From a marine gamma proteobacterium HTCC2089 (GTDB lineage: Bacteria; Pseudomonadota; Gammaproteobacteria; Pseudomonadales; Azotimanducaceae): 64,000 nt of DNA. Under the pieces are notes generated by a model, which worked only from the letters and a program-made list of their open reading frames with translations, was not told the origin of the DNA and searched no databases. Position 1 is the first letter of the stretch, and each line of letters starts with the position of its first letter. Location: NCBI GenBank assembly GCA_905182905.1, contig CAJJDH010000049.1, positions 1 to 64,000 on the forward strand, read 5' to 3'. Below are positions 27,093 through 36,239 of this stretch, one piece after another. The translations under genes were made by a program, and so were the position numbers.

Positions 27093-27956
27093 TTAATTTG
27101 GTAGTCGGGCAGTAATTGTTATTTGCTCGCCATTACGCTCTAGTTCGATACTTGCGGAGCCTTGGGCTATGAGGTTGTCGAACTCTAATTGATCTTTTTG
27201 CAGGTTGCCTAAACTTTGGCCGTTTACGGATAAAACAACGTCTCCGGTGCGCAATCCAGCTTGGCGCAAAAACGGATTCTTCGTTAAGTTGCCGACTTTG
27301 TAGCCTCGGCCCTCGTTGGTTTCTAAACCGAAATCGTTTAACGCTCTCGTAACATTTTCGCCAATCGAATTTTGTATATCTGCGATACTAGTTATGTTGT
27401 CTTCAGTACTTTCGCTGTTGGTGAAATCTTGTTGTGGTGTGCTCTCAATAGGATTGAATTTGGTTTTTCTGAACGCGAGGGCTTCTCTATTGCCTGCTCG
27501 TTGTAAAATAATTTGTTCTTGTTGTACCTCTATTAGCCTTGCATTTCCCGGCAAGATGTCACCAACTTTATAAAGTAGTCCCTTTTTGTTTGGATTAGAA
27601 ACTATGGCGCCGGAACTATCATTGTCGTTAGCTATAAAAACGGCATTTAGAACAAGGGGAAGGCGTGTAGCTTCTGCAGGTTCTATGCTTTGGGAGTTCG
27701 CCACATTACTTTGTGGTTCTTGTCCGAAAATGTGGCGATTTTTTAGGGTCTCCACACGTTGCGCCTTATCGGTGTTTTTAGCCTGTTGAGCTGGTGCAGA
27801 AGCACTATTTGCGGAGGAAGGCTCCGATTGCCTCTGGGAGGACGGTGCAACTAGCCCCAATACACTATTGGCAATAGTCCACGCTATGCCCGCAACAATC
27901 AGCCATTGTACGGGAGTAGCTATGTGTTCTATCAACTTATTCAATGTGGCTTCCAA
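27093..27956 (-). CDS. gspC: Type II secretion system inner-membrane protein GspC
   Basis: GspC links the inner-membrane platform to the secretin. The 287-residue protein starts at TTG 27956 and has one membrane helix at about 17-36 (VQWLIVAGIAWTIANSVLGL). A Ser/Ala/Gln-rich linker follows, then the homology region that binds GspD N0 near 85-155. A C-terminal PDZ-like domain fills about 215-285, with LRQAGLRTGDVVLSVNGQSL. It sits 22 bases before gspD. Domain order and partner make the call firm. Confidence 0.92.
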   Translation of the reverse strand: MEATLNKLIEHIATPVQWLIVAGIAWTIANSVLGLVAPSSQRQSEPSSANSASAPAQQAKNTDKAQRVETLKNRHIFGQEPQSNVANSQSIEPAEATRLPLVLNAVFIANDNDSSGAIVSNPNKKGLLYKVGDILPGNARLIEVQQEQIILQRAGNREALAFRKTKFNPIESTPQQDFTNSESTEDNITSIADIQNSIGENVTRALNDFGLETNEGRGYKVGNLTKNPFLRQAGLRTGDVVLSVNGQSLGNLQKDQLEFDNLIAQGSASIELERNGEQITITARLPN

Positions 27957-28297
27957 GCATTAGAATTTAGTAATTGCATCACATACATCAATTACATATC
28001 GGCGTATTTCTCATAATTGACCGGGCAGAATGATACCTGAAATGCAGGTAGGGTGCTCAATGCTTTGTGGTAATTGGTGAGAACTTACACCTAGTCATTT
28101 TGTAATTTTGTACCGCCGAAAAGTGCTGTAGCATGACCTCACAAATGACGATGAGTCTTTTAGTATAGTTACCGTAGCTAGCCGAAAATAAGCGGCGACT
28201 AGTTCGGTAGAAAACATTTTTGCTGGTGTTTTACGCCAAACTTCAACTCCTAGTCTGTCAATCTATAGCGTTCAATTTGATCTAGCTGGAGTGATTG
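27957..28297. other. 341-base intergenic region between gspN and gspC
   Basis: This gap separates two minus-strand genes and should hold the 3' end of the gspN transcript and a promoter for gspCD-plsB. I see no RNA gene. A short imperfect stem (GCCG and CGGC around an 8-base loop, near 28180-28195) might end the gspN mRNA, but no good T-tract follows. A 40-codon minus-strand frame (28095-28217) is present but shows no feature of a real protein. No convincing -35/-10 pair was found. Confidence 0.5.
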
Positions 28298-29041
28298 TTA
28301 AAACACCTTGCGCTTCACTGCCACCACTACATCATTGGGTTGTGCTGAACCGCTCCAATTTTGTCCCATTAGCTCTATAAATCCTCGTGTTACCTGTATG
28401 TTGACATAGCCGTTTACTTCAGGCGTTAGGGTCAGCAACGACCCTGTGTTGTTCTTTGTCAAAGCGATGGTTGCCGTGGGCAAAGAATCTTTTACGGACA
28501 TTAGAGTGACAGTAAGTTCGGGAACGCTAACCTGCTCTAAACCATTAGACAGGGTATAGCGTACAAGACCGCCACTCCAAAGAAGTTGAGTACCCTCTGC
28601 CAATTCAATTTGCATAGTTTTAGCTGTGCGGTTTATCAGAATTCGGCTTGCTGGGACTCTGAACGTTCCAGGAATCAATATGTCGTATTTTGCCAAGAGT
28701 GGGGCTAATAATGCGCCTGTGAAGTGACCCTCAATGTCTATTGTTTGCCTTTTTAGGCCCGGTGTGACGGTTCCATTTAACGCGGTTTGCTTTTGCGTTA
28801 GCTGCCATTTGATGTTTGGCGTTAGGCCTCGGCTGATATCCCAAATAATTTGCCAGTTAAGATTTGCCGATATGCCAGAGTCAAATACAAGTACGCCGCT
28901 GCCATTCCAAATACTGCCCCGGGGTTGAATTAGCTCGACCCCATCAATTTGCGTAAAACCAATACGCGTAAGGTTAGCTGGCGCAAATACGACGACCGCT
29001 AGGGCCACGGCAAGTGCGCTAATGACAACGATACGGCGCAT
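28298..29041 (-). CDS. gspN: Type II secretion system protein GspN
   Basis: GspN is an accessory inner-membrane type II secretion protein of uncertain role, found in a subset of systems. The 247-residue protein has an N-terminal membrane helix (about 4-22). It is followed by the typical start of the periplasmic part, a region with GSIWNGSG near residue 43-50. The rest is predicted beta-rich. It begins 12 bases downstream of dapE and precedes gspCD by 341 bases, so it is probably transcribed with the dap genes. This placement away from gspC-M is unusual. Confidence 0.85.
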   Translation of the reverse strand: MRRIVVISALAVALAVVVFAPANLTRIGFTQIDGVELIQPRGSIWNGSGVLVFDSGISANLNWQIIWDISRGLTPNIKWQLTQKQTALNGTVTPGLKRQTIDIEGHFTGALLAPLLAKYDILIPGTFRVPASRILINRTAKTMQIELAEGTQLLWSGGLVRYTLSNGLEQVSVPELTVTLMSVKDSLPTATIALTKNNTGSLLTLTPEVNGYVNIQVTRGFIELMGQNWSGSAQPNDVVVAVKRKVF

Positions 29042-29053
29042 TATTATTGTGAC

Positions 29054-30205
29054 CTACTGGGTAAGTAGGGTTTTGATGATCCGTTGATAAACTCGCGCCA
29101 AAGGAAGTAAATCATCTACCGCCACACATTCGTCAATCTTATGAATGGTCGCATTAAGTGGTCCTAACTCAACCACTTCAACTTGACCGCTACCCGGCTT
29201 GTCCCAAGGCGAGATAAAGCGCCCATCTGATGTGCCTCCTGATGTGGATAGCTGCGTTGTAAGGCCCGTTTCTACACGAATGGCATCTGTCACGGCTTCA
29301 GTAAGGTCGCCGGGAAGAGTTAAAAACGGTTCGCCGGATAGCTGCCACTGAATATCAAATGTAACCCCGTGGGTTTGCAATATTTCTTCTATAGCGTTGC
29401 GCAAACCGGCTGCTGTTTGTTCTGTGTTAAAGCGAAAATTGAAATCTATATTTAGCTCACCCGGGATAACATTAGTGGCACCGGTACCACCGTTGATATT
29501 AGAAATTTGTAGGCTAGTAGGAGGATAAAAATCGTTACCAGTATCCCACTGTCTATCTGTCATCGCGGAGAGAGCGGTTAAAACTTTATGAATTGGGTTG
29601 TTCGCCTCTTCTGGGTAGGCCACGTGACCCTGTGTGCCAATGACCTTTAGCTTGGCGTTTAACGATCCCCGGCGGCCCGAGCGCACAACATCACCCAATA
29701 GCTCACTAGAACTTGGTTCACCGACGACACAATAGTCCGGACGAATACCTTCTTTGGCTAAGACATCGATTGCATAGCGTGTTCCGTGGGTTGCTACGCC
29801 TTCTTCATCACTGGTGATTAAAAAGCTTAAGGTCCCACAATTTTGTTGTACATTTTTAGTCACGTTTTCTACGGCGACTATCATTGCGGCTAAACTTGAT
29901 TTCATATCCGCTGCGCCGCGACCGTATAATTGGCCATCTTTGATCGTTGGCTCAAATGGAGGTGTTTGCCATTGCTCAATGGGGCCCGGCGGCACCACAT
30001 CTGTATGTCCCGCAAACATTAGGTGAGGTGAGCCAGTGCCGCGCCAAGCCCAGAGGTTGTGCACACCTTCGGCATTAATTTGCCGCGTTTGGAAACCTAG
30101 TGCTGCTAGTCTATTGCTGATGAGTTCTTGGCAGCCAGCATCTTCAGGTGTCACAGAAATACGGCTAATCAACTCTTGAGCAAGCTCTAATACTGGATTT
30201 TCCAA
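29054..30205 (-). CDS. dapE: Succinyl-diaminopimelate desuccinylase
   Basis: Zinc enzyme that releases LL-diaminopimelate in lysine and peptidoglycan synthesis. The 383-residue protein starts at TTG 30205. It shows the metal-binding segments FAGHTDVVPPG (His67, Asp69), GRGAADMKS (Asp100) and SDEEG with the catalytic and bridging Glu134 and Glu135. GEPSSSELLGD near 160 and the SGGTSDGRF region near 335 are also intact. dapD lies 11 bases upstream and dapC before that, giving three consecutive steps of the succinylase branch in one transcript. Confidence 0.97.
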   Translation of the reverse strand: MENPVLELAQELISRISVTPEDAGCQELISNRLAALGFQTRQINAEGVHNLWAWRGTGSPHLMFAGHTDVVPPGPIEQWQTPPFEPTIKDGQLYGRGAADMKSSLAAMIVAVENVTKNVQQNCGTLSFLITSDEEGVATHGTRYAIDVLAKEGIRPDYCVVGEPSSSELLGDVVRSGRRGSLNAKLKVIGTQGHVAYPEEANNPIHKVLTALSAMTDRQWDTGNDFYPPTSLQISNINGGTGATNVIPGELNIDFNFRFNTEQTAAGLRNAIEEILQTHGVTFDIQWQLSGEPFLTLPGDLTEAVTDAIRVETGLTTQLSTSGGTSDGRFISPWDKPGSGQVEVVELGPLNATIHKIDECVAVDDLLPLARVYQRIIKTLLTQ

Positions 30206-30216
30206 GGTCAGTGATC

Positions 30217-31218
30217 CTAGTTGTGTGTGTGCAGAGCGTCGTTAAGTTCAATGGCTTGACGGTTGGTCCGGCAGATCACTTGACCGTTCTGGCTATTGCG
30301 AATGAAAAGCATGTCAGAGTTGCCTGCTAGCTCCCGACCTTTAACTAGTCTTACTTGCTGTCCGGATTCATCGAATACTGCAATTGGCGTTCCGCCAGTG
30401 ATGTACAGACCGGCCTCAATTGTGCATCGATCACCCAAGGGAATGCCTGTGCCTGCATTGGCTCCAATAAGACAATTCTCGCCAATGCTGACAATTATAT
30501 TGCCGCCGCCAGAAAGCGTACCCATGGTGCTGGCGCTACCACCTAGGTCTGTGCCTGCACCGACAATAACGCCCTGTGAGATCCGACCTTCGATCATGTT
30601 TGGACCGATAGCGGCAGCGTTAAAGTTTACAAACCCCTCATGCATTACCGTTGTGCCTTCACCGAGGTAAGCGCCAAGTCGAATGCGGCTTGCATCTGCA
30701 ATACGTACGCCTGTGGGAACCACGTAATTGACCATTTTTGGAAACTTGTCTACGGAAAAAACTTCTAAGTTCATGCCTTGGGCGCGAGCATTAATCAGTG
30801 CGCTAGGTAATTCGTCCACTTCAATTGGTCCTGCGGAGGTCCAGGCCAAGTTAGGTAGGTGCGCAAAGATCCCGTCCAGGTTAAGGGTATTAGGGAGACA
30901 TAATCTGTGCGAAAGCAGATGCAGCTTCAGATAAACCTCTTCAATACTATTGCTTGGTGTATCGGTATCTAGTCTGACACTGGTCAAGGTTTGGTCCATA
31001 TCGAGTAACGAGAGCGGCACAATTTCTGCGCCAGATGTCTCATTTAACGCGCTGGCTTGTTCCACAGACAACGTGCTGACGCCCTGGGGGAGGTCGCTGA
31101 TTGCGCTGAGCACTTGAGCCTGAGGTTTAAGTATCGGATTTGGGAAAAAGCAGTCTAGTACTGCACCGGAACCATTGGTACTGGTTATACCCACTGCGAA
31201 CGCAAAAATATCAGTCAT
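30217..31218 (-). CDS. dapD: Tetrahydrodipicolinate N-succinyltransferase, long form
   Basis: Succinylates tetrahydrodipicolinate in the lysine/diaminopimelate pathway. The 333-residue protein belongs to the long DapD type found in Pseudomonas and Actinobacteria rather than the 274-residue E. coli type. An N-terminal domain of about 150 residues precedes a left-handed beta-helix of hexapeptide repeats (about 170-290, for example GAYLGEGTTVMHEGFVNF). The ATG at 31218 gives a clean N-terminus. It lies between dapC and dapE. Confidence 0.93.
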   Translation of the reverse strand: MTDIFAFAVGITSTNGSGAVLDCFFPNPILKPQAQVLSAISDLPQGVSTLSVEQASALNETSGAEIVPLSLLDMDQTLTSVRLDTDTPSNSIEEVYLKLHLLSHRLCLPNTLNLDGIFAHLPNLAWTSAGPIEVDELPSALINARAQGMNLEVFSVDKFPKMVNYVVPTGVRIADASRIRLGAYLGEGTTVMHEGFVNFNAAAIGPNMIEGRISQGVIVGAGTDLGGSASTMGTLSGGGNIIVSIGENCLIGANAGTGIPLGDRCTIEAGLYITGGTPIAVFDESGQQVRLVKGRELAGNSDMLFIRNSQNGQVICRTNRQAIELNDALHTHN

Positions 31219-31289
31219 ATTAGTCTCAGAAAATTTTTTTAGATGTTACTACAGGTAGGGCTCAAGGGCCGCTCTTAGCCGCGCATATT

Positions 31290-32501
31290 TTACAAATTTT
31301 GTGCAAATGCAGCCAGGCGTTGAGCTGCTTGAATACATTCGTCGAATGGCGCAACCCAAGCAATACGTGCGTGGTTGTGTCCAGGGTTACCCTGGGGCGT
31401 GTCGCGGCCAAGAAAAGACCCGGGCATAACAGTAATATGTTGCTCTGCAAGCAAGCGTTGACTGAATTCTTGGTCACAAATCGGAGTTGGTAACCAGTGA
31501 TAAAATCCACCCTCGGGTTGGCTTAAATTATAGTGGGGGCTGAGGATTTCGCTGACGGCCCTAAATTTGTCGCGGTACAGTTGCCGATTTTCTACAACGT
31601 GTGCTTCGTCTTGCCACGCCAAAGCACTTGCTGCCTGGTGATGAGCGCCAAGTGCGCAGCCGTGATATGTCCGGTAGCTTAAGTATTTTTCTATCAGGTT
31701 CGGATCACCAGCAACGAAGCCGCTGCGCAGTCCTGGTAAGTTTGACCGTTTAGAGAGGCTGTGAAAGGCAAGGCAGCGATCAAAATCTGGCAACCCCATG
31801 GCATGTGCTGCCGCCAAAATACTCTCTGGCAGATTATCGTCTTCGTAATATAGCTCTGCATAACACTCGTCCGAGACAATATTGAAGTCGTATTCTTGGG
31901 CCAGCTCTATCAGCCACTGCATTTGTTCTCGTTGCATAATTTGCCCTGTTGGATTGCCGGGTGAGCATATATAAACCATTTCAGTCTTGCGCCATTGTTC
32001 AGGGCTCACAGAACTAAAGTCTGCCTTGTAGTTAAGTTCTACCAAGTTTGGAATATACAGTGGCTGAGCACCTGCCAATAACGCCGCCCCTTCATAGATT
32101 TGATAGAAGGGGTTGGGCATGGCCACAAGTGTGTCTTTGTTGCCGCTCAATAAGGCTTGAGCTACCGAGAACAGTGCTTCTCTTGTGCCGTTGACCGGCA
32201 AAATACCTAAATCTGGATTTACGGTTACGGCAAACCTACGTTTTAGCCACTGTGCAATAGCCGTGCGGAGTGCGTCGCTGCCTTTGGTAGCCGGGTACGT
32301 GGCCAAGTGTTTTGCAAGTGAGTCTGCATTGGACAATTCATCTATGACAAATTTCGGCGGGTTGTGCTTGGGCTCGCCGATCGATAGAGAAATATGCTGC
32401 AAAGTACCCTTGTGGGTTATGCCTTCATGCAAAGTACGCAATCGTTCAAAAGGGTAGGGCTGAAGCAAGTCTAAATTGGCATTAAAAGACACAATATTCA
32501 C
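31290..32501 (-). CDS. dapC: N-succinyldiaminopimelate aminotransferase
   Basis: PLP-dependent class I aminotransferase that transfers an amino group in the succinylase branch of lysine synthesis. The 403-residue protein starts at GTG 32501. It has the SLSKRSNLPGLRSGF segment with the PLP-binding lysine near 252, the CSPGNPTG motif near 176, and SDECYAE with the PLP-contacting aspartate. Close relatives act on acetylornithine, but the neighbours dapD and dapE settle the assignment. glnD is 73 bases upstream, as in Pseudomonas. Confidence 0.94.
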   Translation of the reverse strand: MNIVSFNANLDLLQPYPFERLRTLHEGITHKGTLQHISLSIGEPKHNPPKFVIDELSNADSLAKHLATYPATKGSDALRTAIAQWLKRRFAVTVNPDLGILPVNGTREALFSVAQALLSGNKDTLVAMPNPFYQIYEGAALLAGAQPLYIPNLVELNYKADFSSVSPEQWRKTEMVYICSPGNPTGQIMQREQMQWLIELAQEYDFNIVSDECYAELYYEDDNLPESILAAAHAMGLPDFDRCLAFHSLSKRSNLPGLRSGFVAGDPNLIEKYLSYRTYHGCALGAHHQAASALAWQDEAHVVENRQLYRDKFRAVSEILSPHYNLSQPEGGFYHWLPTPICDQEFSQRLLAEQHITVMPGSFLGRDTPQGNPGHNHARIAWVAPFDECIQAAQRLAAFAQNL

Positions 32502-32574
32502 AAAACAGTTGAGGAAAGACTACGATAACGGGAATGCTCAACGAATACACGGCCAACTGAGGGTTTAGCTGACA

Positions 32575-35223
32575 CTAAACCTTTGACCCATTTAATGTTG
32601 AGAGGGTGTTTTCACCGATTCCCATTGAATGATCTAGTTGCTGCCGAAGTGCGTTTTCCAGATTGTAGAGTTGTGCTTTATCCGTGATTGCGTTGCCGTG
32701 GACATCGGTTACTAGAAAAACGTCTTCCACGCGCTCACCTAATGTGGTGATTCGCGCGGAGGACAGCTCCAATTCTAAGTCAATTAGCAGTAGTGAAATG
32801 TTTGCTAACAAGCCTGGTCGATCAGCGGCCAATATATTGACCTTGGTGGATAAACCCTCCTCGTCGGTCTCCATTGAAACTTCAGTAGGCCAAGGTAATT
32901 CTCTTAGTTGTCTTGGAACTCTGCGAGTTGCTCCGTCGGTTCTGGGCGAGGGTGCAACGAGAGTAGCTTTAACCTTGTCGACAATTTCGTTTCGTAGATT
33001 CTTATCTTGATCAACCGGCTCGCCATCTGCGTTGAGGACAGCGAAGGTATTAAAAATGAGTCCATTGACCGCCTTGTTGATATGCGCATCGACCACGGAT
33101 AAATCCCATTGAGTCAAACACACTACCGTTGCAGCGAAGGTTTTTGGTTTATCTTCGGACAAGATGTAGATCTGCGTAGCGCCTTCACCCAAATATGTTA
33201 GATCGACTGGCGACATAAATACGAATGGGCCTTGTTTATGGTCGTGTTCTAGCAGTTGGCGAGAAATATCACTGATTTCGTCAGTAGTGTGACGCAAGAA
33301 AAAATCGTCATCAAAGTTCTGCCATAACGCTCTGATCTTTGTTTCGCTGGCAATGCTCTGTAGGTTATCCATTGCGCTTTCTTGGTATGCGGCAATGGTT
33401 TCTTCACGGTCCATGGCGTTGTTGCCACCCAACCTTAGATATTTGCGTGTCTCACTATAGAGGTGACGCATGAGACTCGCGCGCCAGCTATTCCACAGGT
33501 TGGGGTTGGTTGCATTTATATCTGCAACGGTAAGCGCGTATAGATAGTTCAAGCGCATTTCAGATTTCACTTCTGCGGCAAATGCTTGAATGACGTCAGG
33601 ATCATAAATATCTTGGTTTTGTGAGGCTGAAGACATGTAAAGATGCCGCTCGACTAACCAACAAACTAAATCTGTATCGGCTTGGTTTAAGTTGTGTAAT
33701 TCGCAGAACTTTCTCGCATCGATAGATCCCAGTGTTGAGTGATCGCCGCCGCGACCTTTGCCAATATCATGAAAAAGCCCTGCGATATAAAGAAGCTCGC
33801 GCTTTGGGATTGTGTTGGAGCAATAGTGGGCTATGGGAAAAATTTCTTCCGCCCACTTGTAGCGAAACTCTCGCATATTGCGGATGACCTTCATCGTATG
33901 CGCGTCTACCGTATAGATGTGGAATAGATCATGCTGCATTTGGCCGATGATTTGCTTGAACTCTGGTAGGTATCTGCCAAGCACGCCGTATTTACGCATA
34001 CGAATGAGTTGTGTTACCACTGTGTATGGCGCTTTAAGTAGCGTTAAAAATAGCCGCGTATTTTCTGGATTTTTCCGGAAGTTATCGTCGATCAATTCAA
34101 GGGATTCGCGCATAAGCCGAATTGTCGAAACTTTAACCTCGATATCTTCTTCACGTTGAGCCATTAGGACAAATAGTTCTAAAAGGGCTGAGGGTGATTC
34201 CTTGAAAACATTTTTATGTACGGCATCGATACGATTGTTCACAAGTCTGAAGCGCTCATTTATCAGTTCGATTTTTTCGCGCTTTGCGGTCTCAACTTTT
34301 TCTTGGAAATAATTCACAAGAATGCCGTTGACTTCGGTGAGGGCGAGCACATGTCGATAGAAGTGGTACATGAATACTTCAACACCCATTTGGCTGTCTG
34401 TGTCAACAAATCCTAATCGTTGGGCTAATTCTCTTTGTCGAGAAAAGTGTAGCTGGTCTTCTTTGCGTCCAGCGATTAGGTGTAGGCCGAAACGTACCCA
34501 CCAGAGAAATCTTCGCCCTTCAAATAACCACTTACTTTCTTCTTCTGTGAGAACTCCTAATTCGACTAGTTGATAGATGTCGGTGGTGCCGAAGTTTCGA
34601 TTACAAATCCACAGGGTGGTGTGGATGTCACGCATACCACCGGGTGAGGCCTTGATATTGGGTTCTAAATTGTAGTCCACATCGTCGAACTGCTTATGCC
34701 GATCTACTTGCTCTTGGTATTTTGCTGCAAAGAATTTTTCTGCAGGCCAAACCTTTTTCTGTGTCAGTGCTTGACCGATAGCCACTTCAATTGTGGTGTC
34801 GCCAGCCAATTGTCGGCGTTCGAACATTGCGGTGGCCACTGTGATGTCGGCCTTGCATTCATTCACACATCCGCTTAAATCGCGCACTGCGTGACCTACC
34901 TCTACATTGAGATCAAACACGTTTTGTAGAAACAGCTCTATGGCTCGGCTATGTTTTTTGGGGTTTTTTGCCACTACAAGTAAGTCGATATCCGAACCCG
35001 GATGAAGTTCTTGTCGCCCGTAACCGCCTACTGCGAAAAGGGCGATATCTTGAGTTGCGCTGATTTGCTCGTGCCACGCTTCAAGGATGAGTTGATCCAT
35101 CAAGCTTGAGAGGTCACTGACTAGGGTCTCAACCGCTTCATTATTCCAGTAGCGCTTGGCTATATTTGCTTTTTCTTTTTCTAGCGTCTCCCGACGCTGG
35201 GTTACTTGGGAGTTAAGTGACAC
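32575..35223 (-). CDS. glnD: Bifunctional PII uridylyltransferase/uridylyl-removing enzyme
   Basis: Senses glutamine and adds or removes UMP on PII proteins, controlling nitrogen metabolism. The nucleotidyltransferase motif GGYGRQELHPGSDIDLL lies near the N-terminus. An HD hydrolase domain follows, with GLFHDIGKGRGGDHS, and two ACT domains close the protein (the last with ADRPGLLANIS). I favour the GTG at 35223, just past the map stop, which gives 882 residues. An ATG at 35274 inside map would give 899 but has no ribosome binding site. The E. coli protein has 890 residues, so length does not decide it. It follows map. Confidence 0.95.
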   Translation of the reverse strand: MSLNSQVTQRRETLEKEKANIAKRYWNNEAVETLVSDLSSLMDQLILEAWHEQISATQDIALFAVGGYGRQELHPGSDIDLLVVAKNPKKHSRAIELFLQNVFDLNVEVGHAVRDLSGCVNECKADITVATAMFERRQLAGDTTIEVAIGQALTQKKVWPAEKFFAAKYQEQVDRHKQFDDVDYNLEPNIKASPGGMRDIHTTLWICNRNFGTTDIYQLVELGVLTEEESKWLFEGRRFLWWVRFGLHLIAGRKEDQLHFSRQRELAQRLGFVDTDSQMGVEVFMYHFYRHVLALTEVNGILVNYFQEKVETAKREKIELINERFRLVNNRIDAVHKNVFKESPSALLELFVLMAQREEDIEVKVSTIRLMRESLELIDDNFRKNPENTRLFLTLLKAPYTVVTQLIRMRKYGVLGRYLPEFKQIIGQMQHDLFHIYTVDAHTMKVIRNMREFRYKWAEEIFPIAHYCSNTIPKRELLYIAGLFHDIGKGRGGDHSTLGSIDARKFCELHNLNQADTDLVCWLVERHLYMSSASQNQDIYDPDVIQAFAAEVKSEMRLNYLYALTVADINATNPNLWNSWRASLMRHLYSETRKYLRLGGNNAMDREETIAAYQESAMDNLQSIASETKIRALWQNFDDDFFLRHTTDEISDISRQLLEHDHKQGPFVFMSPVDLTYLGEGATQIYILSEDKPKTFAATVVCLTQWDLSVVDAHINKAVNGLIFNTFAVLNADGEPVDQDKNLRNEIVDKVKATLVAPSPRTDGATRRVPRQLRELPWPTEVSMETDEEGLSTKVNILAADRPGLLANISLLLIDLELELSSARITTLGERVEDVFLVTDVHGNAITDKAQLYNLENALRQQLDHSMGIGENTLSTLNGSKV

Positions 35224-35227
35224 AGGT

Positions 35228-36016
35228 TTACAACTGCTCCTCTTGTCGGAGTGTGAAAATTTCAAAACCATCATTGGTTACCATTAGCGTATGCTCCCAC
35301 TGAGCCGACATTTTGTGGTCCTTGGTTACTGCGGTCCATTGGTCTGGAAGAATTTTGATATTGCGTTTACCCGCATTGATCATCGGTTCAATAGTGAAAC
35401 TCATCCCTTCTTCAAGGAGCATGCCGGTGCCCGGACGACCGTAATGGAGTACCTGCGGCTCGTCGTGAAATACTTTAGCGATGCCATGCCCGCAGAACTC
35501 TCTGACCACACTAAACCGGTTTGCTTCAGCGTGCCGTTGAATAGCGTAGCCAATGTCGCCTAAGCGCGCGCCCGGCTTAACTATTTCAATTCCCTTGTAC
35601 ATACATTCCTGAGTAACTTTCGACAGCCGCTTGGCCAAAATGCTTGTTTCGCCAGCAAAGAACATTTTGCTGGTGTCACCATGGTAGCCATCCTTTATGA
35701 CAGTTATGTCAATGTTCAGGGCATCGCCGTTTTTCAGTTTTTTCGCAGGCGAGGGAATACCGTGACAAACCACATGATTTACCGAGGTACAAATTGATTT
35801 AGGAAAGGGCATTTGACCGCCGCCTCCACCGTAATTGAGGGGGGCGGGTATGCAGTTTAATTCGTTGACTATAAAATCGTGACAAATTTGGTTTAGCTGG
35901 TCAGTGGTGACCCCGGGTTGAACATGCTCACCGATCATCTCTAGCACTGAGGCAGCGCACTTTCCGGCCTCGCGCATGCCCAATATGTCTATTTCGGTCT
36001 CTACTTTTGCAACCAT
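35228..36016 (-). CDS. map: Methionine aminopeptidase, type I
   Basis: Removes the initiator methionine from nascent proteins. The 262-residue protein has the five metal ligands in their usual contexts: DITVIKDGYHGD (two Asp), GHGIAKVFHDEP (His), MSFTIEPM (Glu) and the final QWEHTLMV (Glu). Five consecutive glycines in the NYGGGGGQMPFPKS segment are a little longer than usual. It is divergent from rpsB across a 223-base regulatory region, a conserved gammaproteobacterial arrangement. glnD follows in the same transcript. Confidence 0.97.
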   Translation of the reverse strand: MVAKVETEIDILGMREAGKCAASVLEMIGEHVQPGVTTDQLNQICHDFIVNELNCIPAPLNYGGGGGQMPFPKSICTSVNHVVCHGIPSPAKKLKNGDALNIDITVIKDGYHGDTSKMFFAGETSILAKRLSKVTQECMYKGIEIVKPGARLGDIGYAIQRHAEANRFSVVREFCGHGIAKVFHDEPQVLHYGRPGTGMLLEEGMSFTIEPMINAGKRNIKILPDQWTAVTKDHKMSAQWEHTLMVTNDGFEIFTLRQEEQL

Positions 36017-36048
36017 GCGAAAACTCGTTTCTATAAGGATGATGTTTG

Positions 36049-36057
36049 TGGTATAAA
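36049..36057 (+). promoter_or_regulatory. Extended -10 promoter for rpsB-tsf
   Basis: TG-G-TATAAA (36049-36057) is a near-consensus extended -10 element within TGTGGTATAAAT. It is followed at once by a GC-rich discriminator (CGCGCCGCGGCG). The -35 region is weak (TTCTAT at 36029-36034). As I remember it, gammaproteobacterial rpsB operons share this layout of extended -10, GC-rich start site and long leader, and the discriminator fits stringent control. The promoter predicts a leader of about 175 bases before rpsB. Confidence 0.65.
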
Positions 36058-36158
36058 TCGCGCCGCGGCGAGCCCTATAGGTGAAGGCGCGATGATTTGT
36101 GGCGTTGACGGCAGTATAGCTGATCTATAGCCGATTAAAAAATTTGTCTTATTCGACA

Positions 36159-36227
36159 CATGTTCCCGGGTGCTTTTGAGCTTGCTCATCGGTTGGAACA
36201 TGGGAATTTAGGCAAAAAAACCAACCC
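36159..36227 (+). promoter_or_regulatory. Structured rpsB leader, possible S2 autoregulation site
   Basis: CATGTTCC (36159-36166) pairs perfectly with GGAACATG (36195-36202). Inside lies a smaller stem (GAGC and GCTC, 36178-36187). GGTTGG (36191-36196) can instead pair with CCAACC (36221-36226), which sits beside the Shine-Dalgarno CGGAGA. The two pairings share bases 36195-36196, so they exclude each other. S2 is known to repress rpsB-tsf in E. coli through its leader; extending that to these bases is inference. Confidence 0.55.
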
Positions 36228-36239
36228 GGAGATAAAAAA

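Noticed and set aside
28095-28217. 40-codon minus-strand frame between gspN and gspC
   Set aside because: No ribosome binding site, no hydrophobic or conserved pattern; length expected by chance.
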